DNA of 33,421 bases from Polaribacter sp. (GCA_029252865.1 JAQXAP010000040.1:1-33421); one strand, 5' to 3'. Shown: positions 23,743 through 33,407, counted from the stretch's first letter. Made by a program: numbers and translations. The notes: a model not told the origin generated them from the letters alone.

Positions 23743-23775
23743 CAGCTGAAATATGTACAAATAAAAATTTATTTA

Positions 23776-26661
23776 ATGAATACAAATTTGTTTCAAAACA
23801 GACATATTGGTCCTAATAAAAAGGAGCAAAAAGAAATGTTATCAGCGATAAAAGCAGATAGTTTAGATCAGCTAATTTACGAGACCGTTCCTGATGATAT
23901 TCGTTTAGAAAACCAATTAGATTTGGCACCTGCAAAAAGTGAATATGAATACTTAGGACATATTAAAGAGCTATCTGAAAAGAATAAAGTTTTTAAAAGT
24001 TACATCGGCTTAGGATATCACGAGTCCATTGTACCAAGTGTAATTCAACGTAATATTTTAGAAAACCCAGGCTGGTACACGGCATATACTCCTTATCAAG
24101 CAGAAATTGCTCAAGGACGCTTAGAAGCTTTATTAAATTTTCAAACAATGATTTGCGATTTAACGGGAATGGAATTAGCAAATGCTTCACTTTTAGATGA
24201 AAGCACTGCTGCTGCCGAGGCAATGGCTTTATTGTATGATGTTAGAGAAAGAGTGCAAAAGAAAGCAAACATAAATAAGTTTTTTGTTTCAGAAGAAATT
24301 CTGCCACAAACACTATCTGTTTTACAAACACGCTCAGTTCCTATTGGAATTGAATTAGTGACAGGAAATCATGAAGAATTCGATTTTTCGGATGATTTTT
24401 TCGGAGCCATTTTACAGTATCCTGGAAAACATGGGCAAGTGTTTGACTACACTGACTTTGTTACAAAGGCAAACAATAGCAATATAAAAGTTGCCGTAGC
24501 AGCTGATATTTTATCATTAGTAAAGTTAAAATCACCTGCCGAATTTGGCGTTGATGTTGTTGTTGGAACTACACAACGTTTTGGAATTCCTTTAGGATAC
24601 GGAGGCCCTCATGCAGCGTATTTTGCAACAAAAGAAAAATACAAAAGGAGTATTCCTGGCCGTATTATTGGTGTTACCAAAGATATAAATGGAGTGCGTG
24701 CTTTGCGTATGGCACTCCAAACACGTGAACAACATATTAAACGAGAAAAAGCAACTTCTAACATTTGTACTGCACAAGTTTTATTGGCTGTTATGGCGGG
24801 TATGTATGCAGTTTATCATGGTAAAAGTGGCTTGCAGTTTATTGCTGATTCTGTGCATAACAAGACAAAATTAGTTGCAGATTATTTAGAAAAAGCAGGA
24901 TTTAATCAACTTAATACTTCTTATTTTGATACATTATTAGTAGAAATAGATTGTATAAAATTAAAGTCTGTTGCAGAATCTTTTAAAGTCAACTTTAATT
25001 ATGTAGATGATAAACATATTTCTATCTCTATTAACGAAGCGACTACACAGAAAGATTTGATGAAATTATTTACCATTTTTGGTCAACTAAAAAACAAACC
25101 TCTTACTTCTAACACAGAAAATTTTGATGAATTTCATCAAATTTTAACGCAAAAATCGTTTAATGCAGATTTTAATGTAATTCCAGAAAGTATCTCAAGA
25201 AATACTCCGTTTTTAGAAAATGATGTATTTAACAGCTATCAATCTGAAACAGACATGATGCGCTACATTAAAAAATTAGAGCGTAAAGATTTAGCTTTAA
25301 ACCATTCTATGATTTCTTTAGGATCGTGTACAATGAAATTAAATGCTGCCTCAGAAATGTTACCTCTAAGCAATCCACAATGGGGCAACATCCATCCTTT
25401 TGTTCCGTTAAATCAAGCGGAAGGATATCAAGAAATATTAAAAAGACTAGAACATCAATTAAATATAGTTACTGGTTTTGCTGGTACTTCTTTACAACCA
25501 AATTCAGGAGCGCAAGGTGAGTTTGCAGGTTTAATGACAATCAGAGCATACCATCAATCAAATGGAGATTCACATAGAAACATTTGTTTAATTCCTGCTT
25601 CTGCCCATGGCACAAACCCAGCTTCTGCAGTTATGGCGGGTATGAAAGTTGTAGTTACCAAAACCGATGAAAGAGGAAATATTGATGTCGAGGATTTACG
25701 AACAAAAGCAATTGAGCATAAAAATAATTTATCTGCTTTAATGGTTACATATCCTTCAACGCATGGGGTTTACGAAAAAGCTATTATTGAAATTACGCAA
25801 ATTATTCATGATAATGGCGGACAAGTTTATATGGATGGCGCTAATATGAATGCTCAAGTTGGTCTGACAAACCCTGCAACAATTGGTGCAGATGTTTGTC
25901 ACTTAAACTTACACAAAACATTTGCAATTCCACATGGTGGCGGAGGGCCGGGAGTTGGCCCAATTTGTGTCGCTCCTCAATTAGTGCCTTTTTTACCAAC
26001 GAACCCTTTAGTTACGACTGGGGGAAAAAATGCAATTACCGCTATTTCTTCCGCTCCATGGGGTTCTGCTTTAGCATGTTTAATTTCTTACGGTTACATT
26101 ACAATGCTCGGTGCAAAAGGACTCACAGATTCAACCAAGAATGCCATTTTAAACGCTAACTATATAAAAGAACGTTTGCAAGGGTATTACAATACTTTGT
26201 ATACTGGTGAAATGAACAGAGCTGCGCACGAAATGATTATTGATTGTCGTGATTTTAAGCAAAATGGGATTGAGGTTGTTGATATCGCAAAGCGTTTAAT
26301 GGATTATGGCTTTCATGCACCGACAGTTTCGTTTCCTGTTGCAGGGACTATGATGATTGAACCAACTGAATCTGAGAGCATTGCTGAATTAGATCGTTTT
26401 TGTGATGCGATGATTTCTATTAGAGAAGAAATTAAAAATGCTACAAAAGAGGATACAAATAACCCTTTAAAAAACGCCCCTCATACACAAGAAATGCTAA
26501 CTGCGGATGAATGGAACTTACCATATACTCGAAAACAAGCTGCATTTCCTTTAGATTATATTGCAGAAAACAAATTTTGGCCTTCTGTAAGAAGAGTAGA
26601 TGACGCTTTTGGAGACAGAAACTTAGTTTGCTCTTGCAGTCCAATTGAAAATTATATTTAG
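23776..26661 (+). CDS. gcvP: glycine dehydrogenase (decarboxylating), P-protein of the glycine cleavage system
   Basis: The 961-residue single-chain P-protein (E. coli 957) decarboxylates glycine with PLP and passes the aminomethyl group to the H-protein. The N-terminal half starts [14 protein letters not shown] and has the family stretch [20 protein letters not shown]. The C-terminal half carries the PLP lysine Lys714 in [19 protein letters not shown] start at ATG 23776; a longer frame from a TTG at 23692 lies over the promoter. gcvT and gcvH are not adjacent, common in this phylum. With SerB-SerA and serine dehydratase it covers much of serine/glycine flux in this window. Confidence 0.98.
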   Translation: MNTNLFQNRHIGPNKKEQKEMLSAIKADSLDQLIYETVPDDIRLENQLDLAPAKSEYEYLGHIKELSEKNKVFKSYIGLGYHESIVPSVIQRNILENPGWYTAYTPYQAEIAQGRLEALLNFQTMICDLTGMELANASLLDESTAAAEAMALLYDVRERVQKKANINKFFVSEEILPQTLSVLQTRSVPIGIELVTGNHEEFDFSDDFFGAILQYPGKHGQVFDYTDFVTKANNSNIKVAVAADILSLVKLKSPAEFGVDVVVGTTQRFGIPLGYGGPHAAYFATKEKYKRSIPGRIIGVTKDINGVRALRMALQTREQHIKREKATSNICTAQVLLAVMAGMYAVYHGKSGLQFIADSVHNKTKLVADYLEKAGFNQLNTSYFDTLLVEIDCIKLKSVAESFKVNFNYVDDKHISISINEATTQKDLMKLFTIFGQLKNKPLTSNTENFDEFHQILTQKSFNADFNVIPESISRNTPFLENDVFNSYQSETDMMRYIKKLERKDLALNHSMISLGSCTMKLNAASEMLPLSNPQWGNIHPFVPLNQAEGYQEILKRLEHQLNIVTGFAGTSLQPNSGAQGEFAGLMTIRAYHQSNGDSHRNICLIPASAHGTNPASAVMAGMKVVVTKTDERGNIDVEDLRTKAIEHKNNLSALMVTYPSTHGVYEKAIIEITQIIHDNGGQVYMDGANMNAQVGLTNPATIGADVCHLNLHKTFAIPHGGGGPGVGPICVAPQLVPFLPTNPLVTTGGKNAITAISSAPWGSALACLISYGYITMLGAKGLTDSTKNAILNANYIKERLQGYYNTLYTGEMNRAAHEMIIDCRDFKQNGIEVVDIAKRLMDYGFHAPTVSFPVAGTMMIEPTESESIAELDRFCDAMISIREEIKNATKEDTNNPLKNAPHTQEMLTADEWNLPYTRKQAAFPLDYIAENKFWPSVRRVDDAFGDRNLVCSCSPIENYI

Positions 26662-26685
26662 AGTTATAAGAATCTTAAACACTTT

Positions 26686-26713
26686 AAACCACTTCTATCG
26701 AAGTGGTTTTTTT
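26686..26713 (+). terminator. rho-independent terminator of gcvP
   Basis: AAACCACTTC (26686-26695) pairs with GAAGTGGTTT (26700-26709) around TATC, followed by T residues to 26713, 25 bp after the gcvP stop. Confidence 0.93.
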
Positions 26714-26860
26714 ATTAAATCTTATCTTTTTTATCTTGATATTTCCGATTAAACAAAGGAACATATCTCAATATCGATTTAAATTAATATAATTCAGCTC
26801 TGTTATTTGTAAAAGAGATTTGCATTTATGATTTGAAAAATAATAAATAAAAAACAGCAT

Positions 26861-26893
26861 AAAAAAACTCCAACAAATAAATGTTGGAGTTTT
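26861..26893 (-). terminator. rho-independent terminator of rpmE2
   Basis: AAAACTCCAACA (26864-26875) and TGTTGGAGTTTT (26882-26893) form a 12 bp perfect stem with a 6-base loop. On the minus strand a run of T follows (complement of 26861-26867), 26 bp after the rpmE2 stop. Confidence 0.9.
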
Positions 26894-26918
26894 AAATATC
26901 TTAAAAATTCTTGAAGAA

Positions 26919-27173
26919 TTAATTTTTCTTGAATTTTGCGTATTTCGTTTTAAATTTATCGATACGACCTGCTGCATCAATAAGCTTAGATTTACCAGTG
27001 TAAAATGGGTGAGATGTTCTAGAAATCTCTAATTTTACTAAAGGATACTCAACACCATCAACTTCTAACGTTTCTTTAGTGTCTACTGTAGAACGTGTTA
27101 AAAATACATCTTCGTTAGACATGTCTTTAAACGCTACCATTCTATAATTTTCTGGATGAATTCCTTTTTTCAT
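26919..27173 (-). CDS. rpmE2: 50S ribosomal protein L31 type B
   Basis: The 84-residue protein has the L31 type B start [20 protein letters not shown] and the conserved [20 protein letters not shown]. It has no cysteines, so it lacks the zinc-binding CxxC pairs of the type A form. In many bacteria such zinc-free L31 is made when zinc is scarce, under Zur control. In Bacteroidota it is commonly the main L31. It is a single-gene unit with its own terminator and a leader of about 90 bases. Confidence 0.97.
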   Translation of the reverse strand: MKKGIHPENYRMVAFKDMSNEDVFLTRSTVDTKETLEVDGVEYPLVKLEISRTSHPFYTGKSKLIDAAGRIDKFKTKYAKFKKN

Positions 27174-27240
27174 TTTATTATATTTTAATACTTTAATGTT
27201 AAGTTTGCATGAGAAAGTTGGTAAAGCTTACTCATTTATA

Positions 27241-27278
27241 TAAATAGCTTTCTGTTCTATTTACAGGGTGCAAATCTA
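27241..27278 (-). promoter_or_regulatory. rpmE2 promoter with overlapping dyad
   Basis: On the minus strand TAGATTTG (27278-27271) is an exact -7 element. Directly downstream, around the expected transcription start, TAAATAG (27241-27247) and CTATTTA (27257-27263) form a 7 bp inverted repeat with a 9-base centre, well placed for a repressor such as Zur or for an RNA hairpin at the 5' end. Confidence 0.4.
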
Positions 27279-27360
27279 ACTATATTTTTTAATTAAAAAA
27301 TAATTATTTTACTTTTATTTGGACTCCTAAATACATTCATTACTTTTACATCCAATTTTG

Positions 27361-27390
27361 TTGATGACTAGTGGTTTATAGCTACTTTTT
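27361..27390 (+). promoter_or_regulatory. candidate promoter for the glutaminyl cyclase gene
   Basis: TTG (27361-27363), a 19-base spacer and TACTTTTT (27383-27390) fit the -33/-7 pattern with one mismatch, about 40 bp before the ATG at 27433. Confidence 0.38.
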
Positions 27391-27432
27391 TGAAAACTAA
27401 AAAGATTAAAAATCAATAAAAAAATAGAGAAA

Positions 27433-28476
27433 ATGAAAAATAGTGTTGTACTTGTTTCTTTTTTAGCGTGTTTTATGCTAATTACCTCCTGCTCTGAAGT
27501 CTATAAATTTAGCTTGGAACACAAAAAACAAACTACTTTAAATTCTAATTTTAAAGTAACTTTAAAAGAAATGGAAGATAAAGCGATAAACCGAGTACAG
27601 TTTTTTGTAAACGGAAAAGAAATTTCTTCGGAAGGCACTTCCGTAAACATAAACACATCTGATTTTGGAATCGGTAAACATCAAATTTCTGCTTTAGTTT
27701 TCTATCCTGAAAAGACAAAAAAAGAAAATAGCTTTTTTGAGGTTTTAGCACATAAAGCACCTATTGTTTATGGGTACAAGATTATTAATGAGTACCCTCA
27801 TGACAGGAAAGCTTATACGCAAGGCTTAGAGTATCATAATGGTTTCTTATATGAAACAACAGGACACAGGGGGCGATCTACTCTTAGAAAAGTAGAAATT
27901 AAAACAGGTAAAATTTTACAAAAAACAGCTTTAGATAAAAGGTATTTTGGGGAAGGAATGACTATTTTTAATAATAAGATTTACTGGTTAACTTGGCAAG
28001 CTAAGAAAGGCTTTGTATATAACTTAGCTACTTTTAAACAAGAAAGAGAGTTTACCTATACAAATAGTAAAGAAGGTTGGGGTTTTACACACAATGATAA
28101 AGACTTGATTAAATCTGATGGTTCTCATAAAATTTGGTTTTTAGATGCAGAAACCTTAAAAGAGAAAAAATCAATACAAGTATACACAAATAAATATGCC
28201 GTTAAAGATTTAAACGAGTTAGAATTAATTGATGGAAAAATTTATGCAAATAAATATCAACAAAACGCAATTGTTATTATTGACCCAACAACAGGTATTG
28301 TTGAAGGAATTGCAAATTTAAAATCTTTGAAAAAAGAGATGGAAAAAACTCAGAAGTTAGTTCCTGAAGATGAGGTTTTAAATGGAATTGCTTTTGATGC
28401 TAAAAACAATAGGTTATTTGTAACAGGGAAACATTGGGGAAAATTATTTGAAATCGAATTAGTTAAAAAACAATAA
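27433..28476 (+). CDS. glutaminyl-peptide cyclotransferase lipoprotein
   Basis: The 347-residue protein has a lipoprotein signal (LITSC, Cys20). An Ig-like stretch at about 28-105 comes first. The catalytic domain is the five-bladed beta-propeller of the plant-type glutamine cyclotransferase: YPHDRKAYTQGLEYHNGFLY, ETTGHRGRSTLRKVE, ELELIDGKIYANKYQ and DEVLNGIAFDAKNNRLFVTG. This enzyme turns N-terminal glutamine into pyroglutamate, which would shield exported proteins from aminopeptidases. It is probably anchored in the envelope. A beta-helix lipoprotein follows after 106 bp on the same strand, with a palindromic repeat in between. Confidence 0.92.
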   Translation: MKNSVVLVSFLACFMLITSCSEVYKFSLEHKKQTTLNSNFKVTLKEMEDKAINRVQFFVNGKEISSEGTSVNINTSDFGIGKHQISALVFYPEKTKKENSFFEVLAHKAPIVYGYKIINEYPHDRKAYTQGLEYHNGFLYETTGHRGRSTLRKVEIKTGKILQKTALDKRYFGEGMTIFNNKIYWLTWQAKKGFVYNLATFKQEREFTYTNSKEGWGFTHNDKDLIKSDGSHKIWFLDAETLKEKKSIQVYTNKYAVKDLNELELIDGKIYANKYQQNAIVIIDPTTGIVEGIANLKSLKKEMEKTQKLVPEDEVLNGIAFDAKNNRLFVTGKHWGKLFEIELVKKQ

Positions 28477-28520
28477 TTGGCCTCATAAAAAGTTCTGTTA
28501 TTGATAAATATAATTTAATA

Positions 28521-28567
28521 GGTTGAGCGAAGTCTCAATCCAAATTAACCTCTCGATACTGGTCGAG
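28521..28567. repeat. intergenic palindromic repeat (double hairpin)
   Basis: Two small inverted repeats lie side by side: TTGAG-CGAAGT-CTCAA (28523-28538) and CTCGA-TACTGG-TCGAG (28552-28567). GGTT at 28521 and AACC at 28547 add an outer pair. The G+C content is higher than the surroundings. The sequence type (GAGCGAAGTC, CTCGATACTGGTCGAG) resembles dispersed intergenic repeats that I recall from Flavobacteria. Only one copy is in the window. Confidence 0.55.
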
Positions 28568-28582
28568 TATACACAAACAATT

Positions 28583-30103
28583 ATGCGCTATATAATAACA
28601 CTTATTATTTTAGTAGTTCTTATTTCGGTAAGTTCTTGTGATAGAAAAGATTTTAATACAATACCTAGTTCTGGAAAATTACAATTTTCTAAAGACACCG
28701 TATACTTAGATACTGTTTTTACAAATATTGGCTCTGCAACATACAATCTAAAAGTTTATAATCGCGGAAATAATGCAATAACAATTCCGAGAATTCAATT
28801 AGAAAACGGGAATAACTCCAACTACAGATTAAATGTTGACGGAATTCCGGGTAAAGATTTTACAAATATTGATATTCTTGAGAAAGACAGTATTTTTATT
28901 TTTATCGAAACAACAATTAACGCGGGTAACATTTTAGATCCTTTGTATACAGATAAAATTTTATTCGGTAATGGTGATAATCAACAAAATGTAGATTTAG
29001 TAACTTTAGTGCAAGATGCTAATTTTATTTTTCCAGGAAGAGATGGAGTTACAATGAAAATTGATAGTCTTACTCTGGACGGGCAACCAACTACGCTAAA
29101 AGGTCGTTTTTTAACTGATTCAGAATTAACGATTACAAATACGAAACCAACAGTTATTTATGGTTTTGCTGCTGTACCAGAAAACAAAACATTAACTATT
29201 GAAGCTGGATCTCGAATTCACTTTCACAACAACTCTGGCTTAATTGTAGACAATAAAGCCTCTTTAAAAGTAAATGGAACCTTAACTGAAAAAGTAATTT
29301 TTGAAGGCGATCGATTAGAACATTCTTTTAATGAAACTGCGGGTCAATGGGGAACTATTTGGATGCGCGCAGGGAGTCTAGAAAATGAAATGAATCATAC
29401 GATTATTAAGAATGGTATTATCGGGATTTTAGTTGATAGCATTGGATCCCCAACTTCAGCAACATTAAAACTTAAAAATACTGAAATTTACAATCATTCG
29501 AGTTATGGTATTTTAGGTAGAGAAACAAATATAGAAGCTCATAATTTAGTAATTGGTAGTGCTGGCCAAGTTTCGTTAGCTGCAACAATTGGAGGGACTT
29601 ATAACTTTACCCATAGTACTTTTGCTAATTTTTGGAACAATGGTTTACGACAATTACCCGCCGTTTTAGTCAATAATTTTTTTACATATACTGATGCAGC
29701 CGGACAAGAAATTATAGAAACTAGAAATTTACATGCTGCCAATTTTACAAATTGTATTTTCGACGGAAACAATAACATAGAATTTATACTTGATAAAGTA
29801 GATGGGGGTGGTGCCTTCAACTACAACATTAGTAATTCGATGATTCAGTTTACAGATACCAATAATTCTTTTAAAGATAACAATGAGTTAGACTTCACCT
29901 CCTCTTTTTATCAAAATATAATTTTAAATGGAAAATCACACTTTAGAGATCCTCAAAAAAATGATTTCATTATTGGTGAAGAATCTGACGCGATAAACAA
30001 AGCAAAATCCACAATATTTTCTCAGGATATTTTAGAAGTTGATAGAAATTCTAATCCTGATATTGGCGCATATCAGCACATAATTTTCGAAGTAGAAAAA
30101 TAA
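28583..30103 (+). CDS. lipoprotein with right-handed beta-helix domain
   Basis: The 506-residue protein has a lipoprotein signal (ISVSSC, Cys19). Residues of about 35-160 look like an Ig-type or choice-of-anchor domain (LDTVFTNIGSATYNLKVYN). From about 195 on, a parallel beta-helix is suggested by successive short strands with Asn/Gly turns: AGSRIHFHNNSGLIVDNKA, LKVNGTLTEKVIFEGD, LKLKNTEIYNHSSYGILG, ARNLHAANFTNCIFDGN-like. No catalytic motif is visible; it may bind a polymer or act as a surface structure. I start at ATG 28583; a longer frame from a TTG at 28523 would encode the palindromic repeat. It may be cotranscribed with the glutaminyl cyclase gene. Confidence 0.8.
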   Translation: MRYIITLIILVVLISVSSCDRKDFNTIPSSGKLQFSKDTVYLDTVFTNIGSATYNLKVYNRGNNAITIPRIQLENGNNSNYRLNVDGIPGKDFTNIDILEKDSIFIFIETTINAGNILDPLYTDKILFGNGDNQQNVDLVTLVQDANFIFPGRDGVTMKIDSLTLDGQPTTLKGRFLTDSELTITNTKPTVIYGFAAVPENKTLTIEAGSRIHFHNNSGLIVDNKASLKVNGTLTEKVIFEGDRLEHSFNETAGQWGTIWMRAGSLENEMNHTIIKNGIIGILVDSIGSPTSATLKLKNTEIYNHSSYGILGRETNIEAHNLVIGSAGQVSLAATIGGTYNFTHSTFANFWNNGLRQLPAVLVNNFFTYTDAAGQEIIETRNLHAANFTNCIFDGNNNIEFILDKVDGGGAFNYNISNSMIQFTDTNNSFKDNNELDFTSSFYQNIILNGKSHFRDPQKNDFIIGEESDAINKAKSTIFSQDILEVDRNSNPDIGAYQHIIFEVEK

Positions 30104-30375
30104 TTAATGTTTGATATAAAATAGTCAATTCATATTTCTGAAATACAGAATTTTCTTTTTAAGCGAAGTAAAAGATACAGCAGTACAAAGAAGATATACA
30201 AAAAGCTTTATTTGCCAATTTGTTTGATCTTTTACATACTTAAAACTCTCATTATTTCGTCAGATAAAATGTACTCCTCGAACCATATCTCTTAACTTAC
30301 GCTTTTTCTCTTTTGATAAAATTTCCTCTTAAATCAATGAAAAATTAAGTAAATTGCTTCTTTAAAATTTAAGTA

Positions 30376-31056
30376 ATGAAAAACGTTGTTATCACAGGAA
30401 CTAGCAGAGGAATTGGTTTTGAACTCGCAAAACAATTTGCAGAAAATGGACACAAAGTTTTAGCTTTGTCAAGAAATACAAAACCTTTACAAAACTTTAA
30501 TCATGAAAATATTACTATAATCTCTGTCGATTTATCTGTTAATTCTGATTTACAGAAAGTAACAAATTTTATTAAAAACGATTGGAAACATATTGATATC
30601 TTAATTAATAATGCAGGAAAATTAATTAATAAACCTTTTACTGAATTATCGTCTGATGATTTTTTAGAAGTCTATAAAGTAAATGTTTTTGCGGTTGCTG
30701 AATTAACAAAATTAATGATTCCATTTATGAAAAAAGGAACTCATGTTGTTACAATAAGTTCGATGGGAGGAATTCAAGGAAGCATGAAATTCCCTGGACT
30801 AGCTGCTTATTCATCTGCGAAAGGCGCTATAATTACTTTATCAGAATTATTGGCAGAGGAATACAAAGAGCGACAAATAGCTTTTAATGTTTTAGCCATA
30901 GGAGCTGTACAAACAGAAATGTTAGCCGAGGCTTTTCCTGATTACAAAGCACCTCTCTCTGCCTCAGAAATGGCTAATTACATCTTTGATTTTTCACTAA
31001 CAGGAAATAAATTTTATAACGGAAAAGTATTACAAGTATCCTCTACAACTCCGTAA
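30376..31056 (+). CDS. short-chain dehydrogenase/reductase
   Basis: The 226-residue protein is a classical SDR. It has the cofactor motif TGTSRGIG (7-14), the NNAG motif (78-81), and the catalytic Ser129 (TISSMGG), Tyr145 and Lys149 (YSSAK). Arg11 and Arg33 after the second strand favour NADPH. Length is slightly short for the family (about 245), with a compact C terminus. The substrate cannot be predicted. The SprT-like gene starts 2 bp after its stop codon, so the two are one operon, an arrangement I recall in Flavobacteria; no functional link is evident from sequence. Confidence 0.92.
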   Translation: MKNVVITGTSRGIGFELAKQFAENGHKVLALSRNTKPLQNFNHENITIISVDLSVNSDLQKVTNFIKNDWKHIDILINNAGKLINKPFTELSSDDFLEVYKVNVFAVAELTKLMIPFMKKGTHVVTISSMGGIQGSMKFPGLAAYSSAKGAIITLSELLAEEYKERQIAFNVLAIGAVQTEMLAEAFPDYKAPLSASEMANYIFDFSLTGNKFYNGKVLQVSSTTP

Positions 31057-31058
31057 CA

Positions 31059-31658
31059 ATGAAATTCAACTCAGACTATCAAAACTTTATCCCACCTAAA
31101 GCAATTCCCTTTGTTCAATTTTTAATTGACAAACATTCGTTTGATCTGAAAATAGTTAACCAAAGGCAAACTAAACACGGAGATTTTAGAAGTTTACCTA
31201 ACGGTAGATTTCAAATTACAGTGAATAACAACCTTAATCAGTATCAATTCTTACTAACTTTAGTTCACGAAATAGCGCATTATGTAACTCACCAAAAATT
31301 TGGAAAGGTACAACCACACGGAAAAGAATGGAAGACCGTCTTCCAACATTTAATGCTTCCTTTTTTGCGTCCCGAGATTTATCCTATGGAAATGCTACCT
31401 CATCTAGCAAACTATTTTAAGAATCCCAAAGCAAGCACAGATACTGATGTTAACTTATCTTTAGCTTTGAGGGGAAATACAGCAGAAAAAGGCATGAATT
31501 TTATCTTTGACATTCCCCTGGGTGGCTTTTTCGAATTTAAAAGTATCATTTACAAAAGAGGAAACAAAAGAAGAACAAGATTTGAGTGTTTAAATATGAA
31601 CAACAACAAAATATATCTATTCAATCAAAATGTGGAAATAAAAGAATACAAATCATAA
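31059..31658 (+). CDS. SprT-like zinc metalloprotease domain protein
   Basis: The 199-residue protein has the zinc protease motif LVHEIAHYV (His70, Glu71, His74) and a downstream HGKEW (His87), the SprT/Spartan-like third ligand. The C-terminal part (about 145-199) resembles the SprT C-terminal region (GFFEFKSIIYKRGNKRRTRF) but has only one cysteine, so it does not form the usual zinc ribbon. SprT-family proteases in eukaryotes cut DNA-protein crosslinks; the bacterial role is unsettled. It is the second gene of the SDR operon. Confidence 0.88.
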   Translation: MKFNSDYQNFIPPKAIPFVQFLIDKHSFDLKIVNQRQTKHGDFRSLPNGRFQITVNNNLNQYQFLLTLVHEIAHYVTHQKFGKVQPHGKEWKTVFQHLMLPFLRPEIYPMEMLPHLANYFKNPKASTDTDVNLSLALRGNTAEKGMNFIFDIPLGGFFEFKSIIYKRGNKRRTRFECLNMNNNKIYLFNQNVEIKEYKS

Positions 31659-31705
31659 ATATTTACCAATAAAATGAAAATCACCCAAAATGACTAAGCT
31701 TAATT

Positions 31706-33190
31706 TTATTTCTCTCTCTCAATAAATAGGGTATCTAAATGCATTTCATTCTGCAACCAAGCTCTTAATTCGTGTTCTATAGGACTTATAATACTATCGG
31801 GTAAAATAGAATTCCATTTAATCATTACTTGCGGTATTGTATCTATTTTAATAAAATCTTTTGAAGACAATATATTGGCAAATCCTATTTTTTCGATTTC
31901 ATTAAATCTAATTTTTGCATCCTTAGAAATTCTGGTAAAAGCGATTACCTTCTGATTACTTTTACTTGCATCTTTTTCAATTCTTGTATTTAATCCATAG
32001 ATTGTTGCTTGTAAATCTTCGATTTGTTTTTGTAAACCGGCAATAATATTTTTACTTTCTTGTAGCTCTTGCCTTTTTTCCGTATATGCAGTAGTAATTA
32101 ACTCAAAACTTTTAGTATCACTTCCTTTTACCTCAATTTTAACTTCTTTTAAACGATCATATCTCGGATCAGTAGTTAATCTACTTTCTAGCATATTTTT
32201 TTCTGCTAATGTTACTTCATTAAAAAAATTAAGCTTCAACACCTTATTATCCGCTTCATAATTTTCATCAATTAACTGAAAGCTTTGAATTGTTGCTATT
32301 TCGTTTTTTATGTAAGCTTTTAATTGCGCATTTACTCTACTCTCCTCTAAAGCATTAATGAATGTATAAAAAGCGGGAATCATCACTGCTATTCCCACCA
32401 CTGTTGCTATTGTAGCATATCGTTTTCTTTTAGCTGCATTTGCATATTTATACATTGGAAAACTTAAAAGCTTTAACACTAAAAAGGTTGCCAATGCTAT
32501 GAATATCGTATTAATAGTAAACAGATACATTGCACCCAGTGCATACATAAAACCAACAGAGTTACCTGAAAAACCTTTCGCCAATCCATACCCTGCAGTG
32601 CACAATGGAGGCATTAGGGCCGTGGCTATTGCAACTCCAAAAATTACAGACGCCACTGTTCCTTTTTTTGTTCTGGCAACCATTAATGCCAAACCACCAA
32701 AAAAAGCAATTAACACATCTCTAATATCTGGCTTTGTTCTGCCCAACAATTCCGAAGTATCTTCACTTAATGGAAAAAAGTAAAAAAAAACAAAGGAAGC
32801 GAGCAAACTTAAAACAATCATTGTAGTAAGACTTACCACAGACTTTTTAAAAACTTCAATATCATTGATAGCAAAAGCACTTCCAATACCCAGTATCGGA
32901 CCCATTAAAGGTGAAATTAACATGGCACCAATAACAACAGCAGTTGAGTTTGCATTCAAACCTATGGAAGCCACAAATATTGCAAAAATAAGAATCCATG
33001 CTGTAGCACCTTTAAAAGGAATATCAGCTTTTATTGCTTCTATTGTCGCTTCATGATCTGTATCTTCTCTGAAATCGAGAAGCTCCTTTAAATACTTCTT
33101 AATACTTGTAAGTAAACCTCTAGCATCGTTTTTTACCCCTTGCTTAGATTGGTTAACGGAATCTTCCTTGGTATTATTTTCTCCTATCAA
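31706..33190 (-). CDS. DUF389 membrane protein
   Basis: The 494-residue protein has a cytoplasmic N terminus (1-60). The six-helix DUF389 domain (about 60-280) has the signature GLNANSTAVVIGAMLISPLMGPILGIG (split as SIGLNANSTAVVIGAM and LISPLMGPILGIG), plus TKKGTVASVIFGVAIATALM and PPLCTAGYGLA. The C-terminal 200 residues are soluble, with a short coiled coil at about 368-400 (LQKQIEDLQATIYGLNTRIE), so a signalling or assembly role is possible. Function of the family is unknown. The start is TTG at 33190: an in-frame TAG lies just upstream and no ATG occurs before the first helix. Confidence 0.88.
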   Translation of the reverse strand: MIGENNTKEDSVNQSKQGVKNDARGLLTSIKKYLKELLDFREDTDHEATIEAIKADIPFKGATAWILIFAIFVASIGLNANSTAVVIGAMLISPLMGPILGIGSAFAINDIEVFKKSVVSLTTMIVLSLLASFVFFYFFPLSEDTSELLGRTKPDIRDVLIAFFGGLALMVARTKKGTVASVIFGVAIATALMPPLCTAGYGLAKGFSGNSVGFMYALGAMYLFTINTIFIALATFLVLKLLSFPMYKYANAAKRKRYATIATVVGIAVMIPAFYTFINALEESRVNAQLKAYIKNEIATIQSFQLIDENYEADNKVLKLNFFNEVTLAEKNMLESRLTTDPRYDRLKEVKIEVKGSDTKSFELITTAYTEKRQELQESKNIIAGLQKQIEDLQATIYGLNTRIEKDASKSNQKVIAFTRISKDAKIRFNEIEKIGFANILSSKDFIKIDTIPQVMIKWNSILPDSIISPIEHELRAWLQNEMHLDTLFIEREK

Positions 33191-33268
33191 AATCTAAAAT
33201 TTTTAAATAATAAAGGAAAGATACAAAAATTTAAAAACGACTATGAAATGGTCTTAATTTTTTTGAGT

Positions 33269-33300
33269 AAAAAAAAGCTTCACCTAAATATGAAGCTTTT
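33269..33300 (-). terminator. terminator of tRNA-Lys
   Basis: AAAAGCTTCA (33273-33282) and TGAAGCTTTT (33291-33300) form a 10 bp stem with an 8-base loop. On the minus strand a T-run follows (complement of the A-run 33269-33276). It starts 5 bp after the tRNA 3' end. Confidence 0.9.
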
Positions 33301-33304
33301 ACAG

Positions 33305-33377
33305 TGACCGGGCTGGGGCTCGAACCCAGGACCCTCTCCTTAAAAGGGAGATGCTCTACCAACTGAGCTACCAGGTC
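33305..33377 (-). tRNA. tRNA-Lys (anticodon TTT)
   Basis: The 73-base tRNA folds on the minus strand. The acceptor stem GACCTGG pairs with CCCGGTC (one G-U), and the D arm is GCTCAGTTGGTAGAGC. The anticodon stem is TCTCC/GGAGA with loop CTTTTAA (anticodon TTT, lysine). The T arm is CTGGG-TTCGAGC-CCCAG and the discriminator base is A. CCA is not encoded. Confidence 0.97.
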
Positions 33378-33399
33378 ATTATTTGCTTTTAAGCGGCTG

Positions 33400-33407
33400 C
33401 AAATATA
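33400..33407 (-). promoter_or_regulatory. -7 element of tRNA-Lys promoter
   Basis: On the minus strand TATATTTG is an exact TAnnTTTG match, 22 bp before the tRNA 5' end. The -33 region is cut off by the window edge. Confidence 0.55.

Noticed and set aside
23692-23775. N-terminal extension of gcvP from a TTG codon
   Set aside because: It overlaps the -7 element and leader hairpin and has no similarity to GcvP; the normal start is at 23776.
23695-23775. Glycine riboswitch before gcvP
   Set aside because: The leader is about 75 bases and lacks aptamer-like conserved G-rich junctions.
26768-26980. 70-codon minus-strand frame overlapping the end of rpmE2
   Set aside because: It overlaps the rpmE2 terminator and the gene itself in another frame; composition is AT-driven.
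28523-28582. N-terminal extension of the beta-helix lipoprotein
   Set aside because: It would encode the palindromic repeat and hide the lipoprotein signal that starts at 28583.
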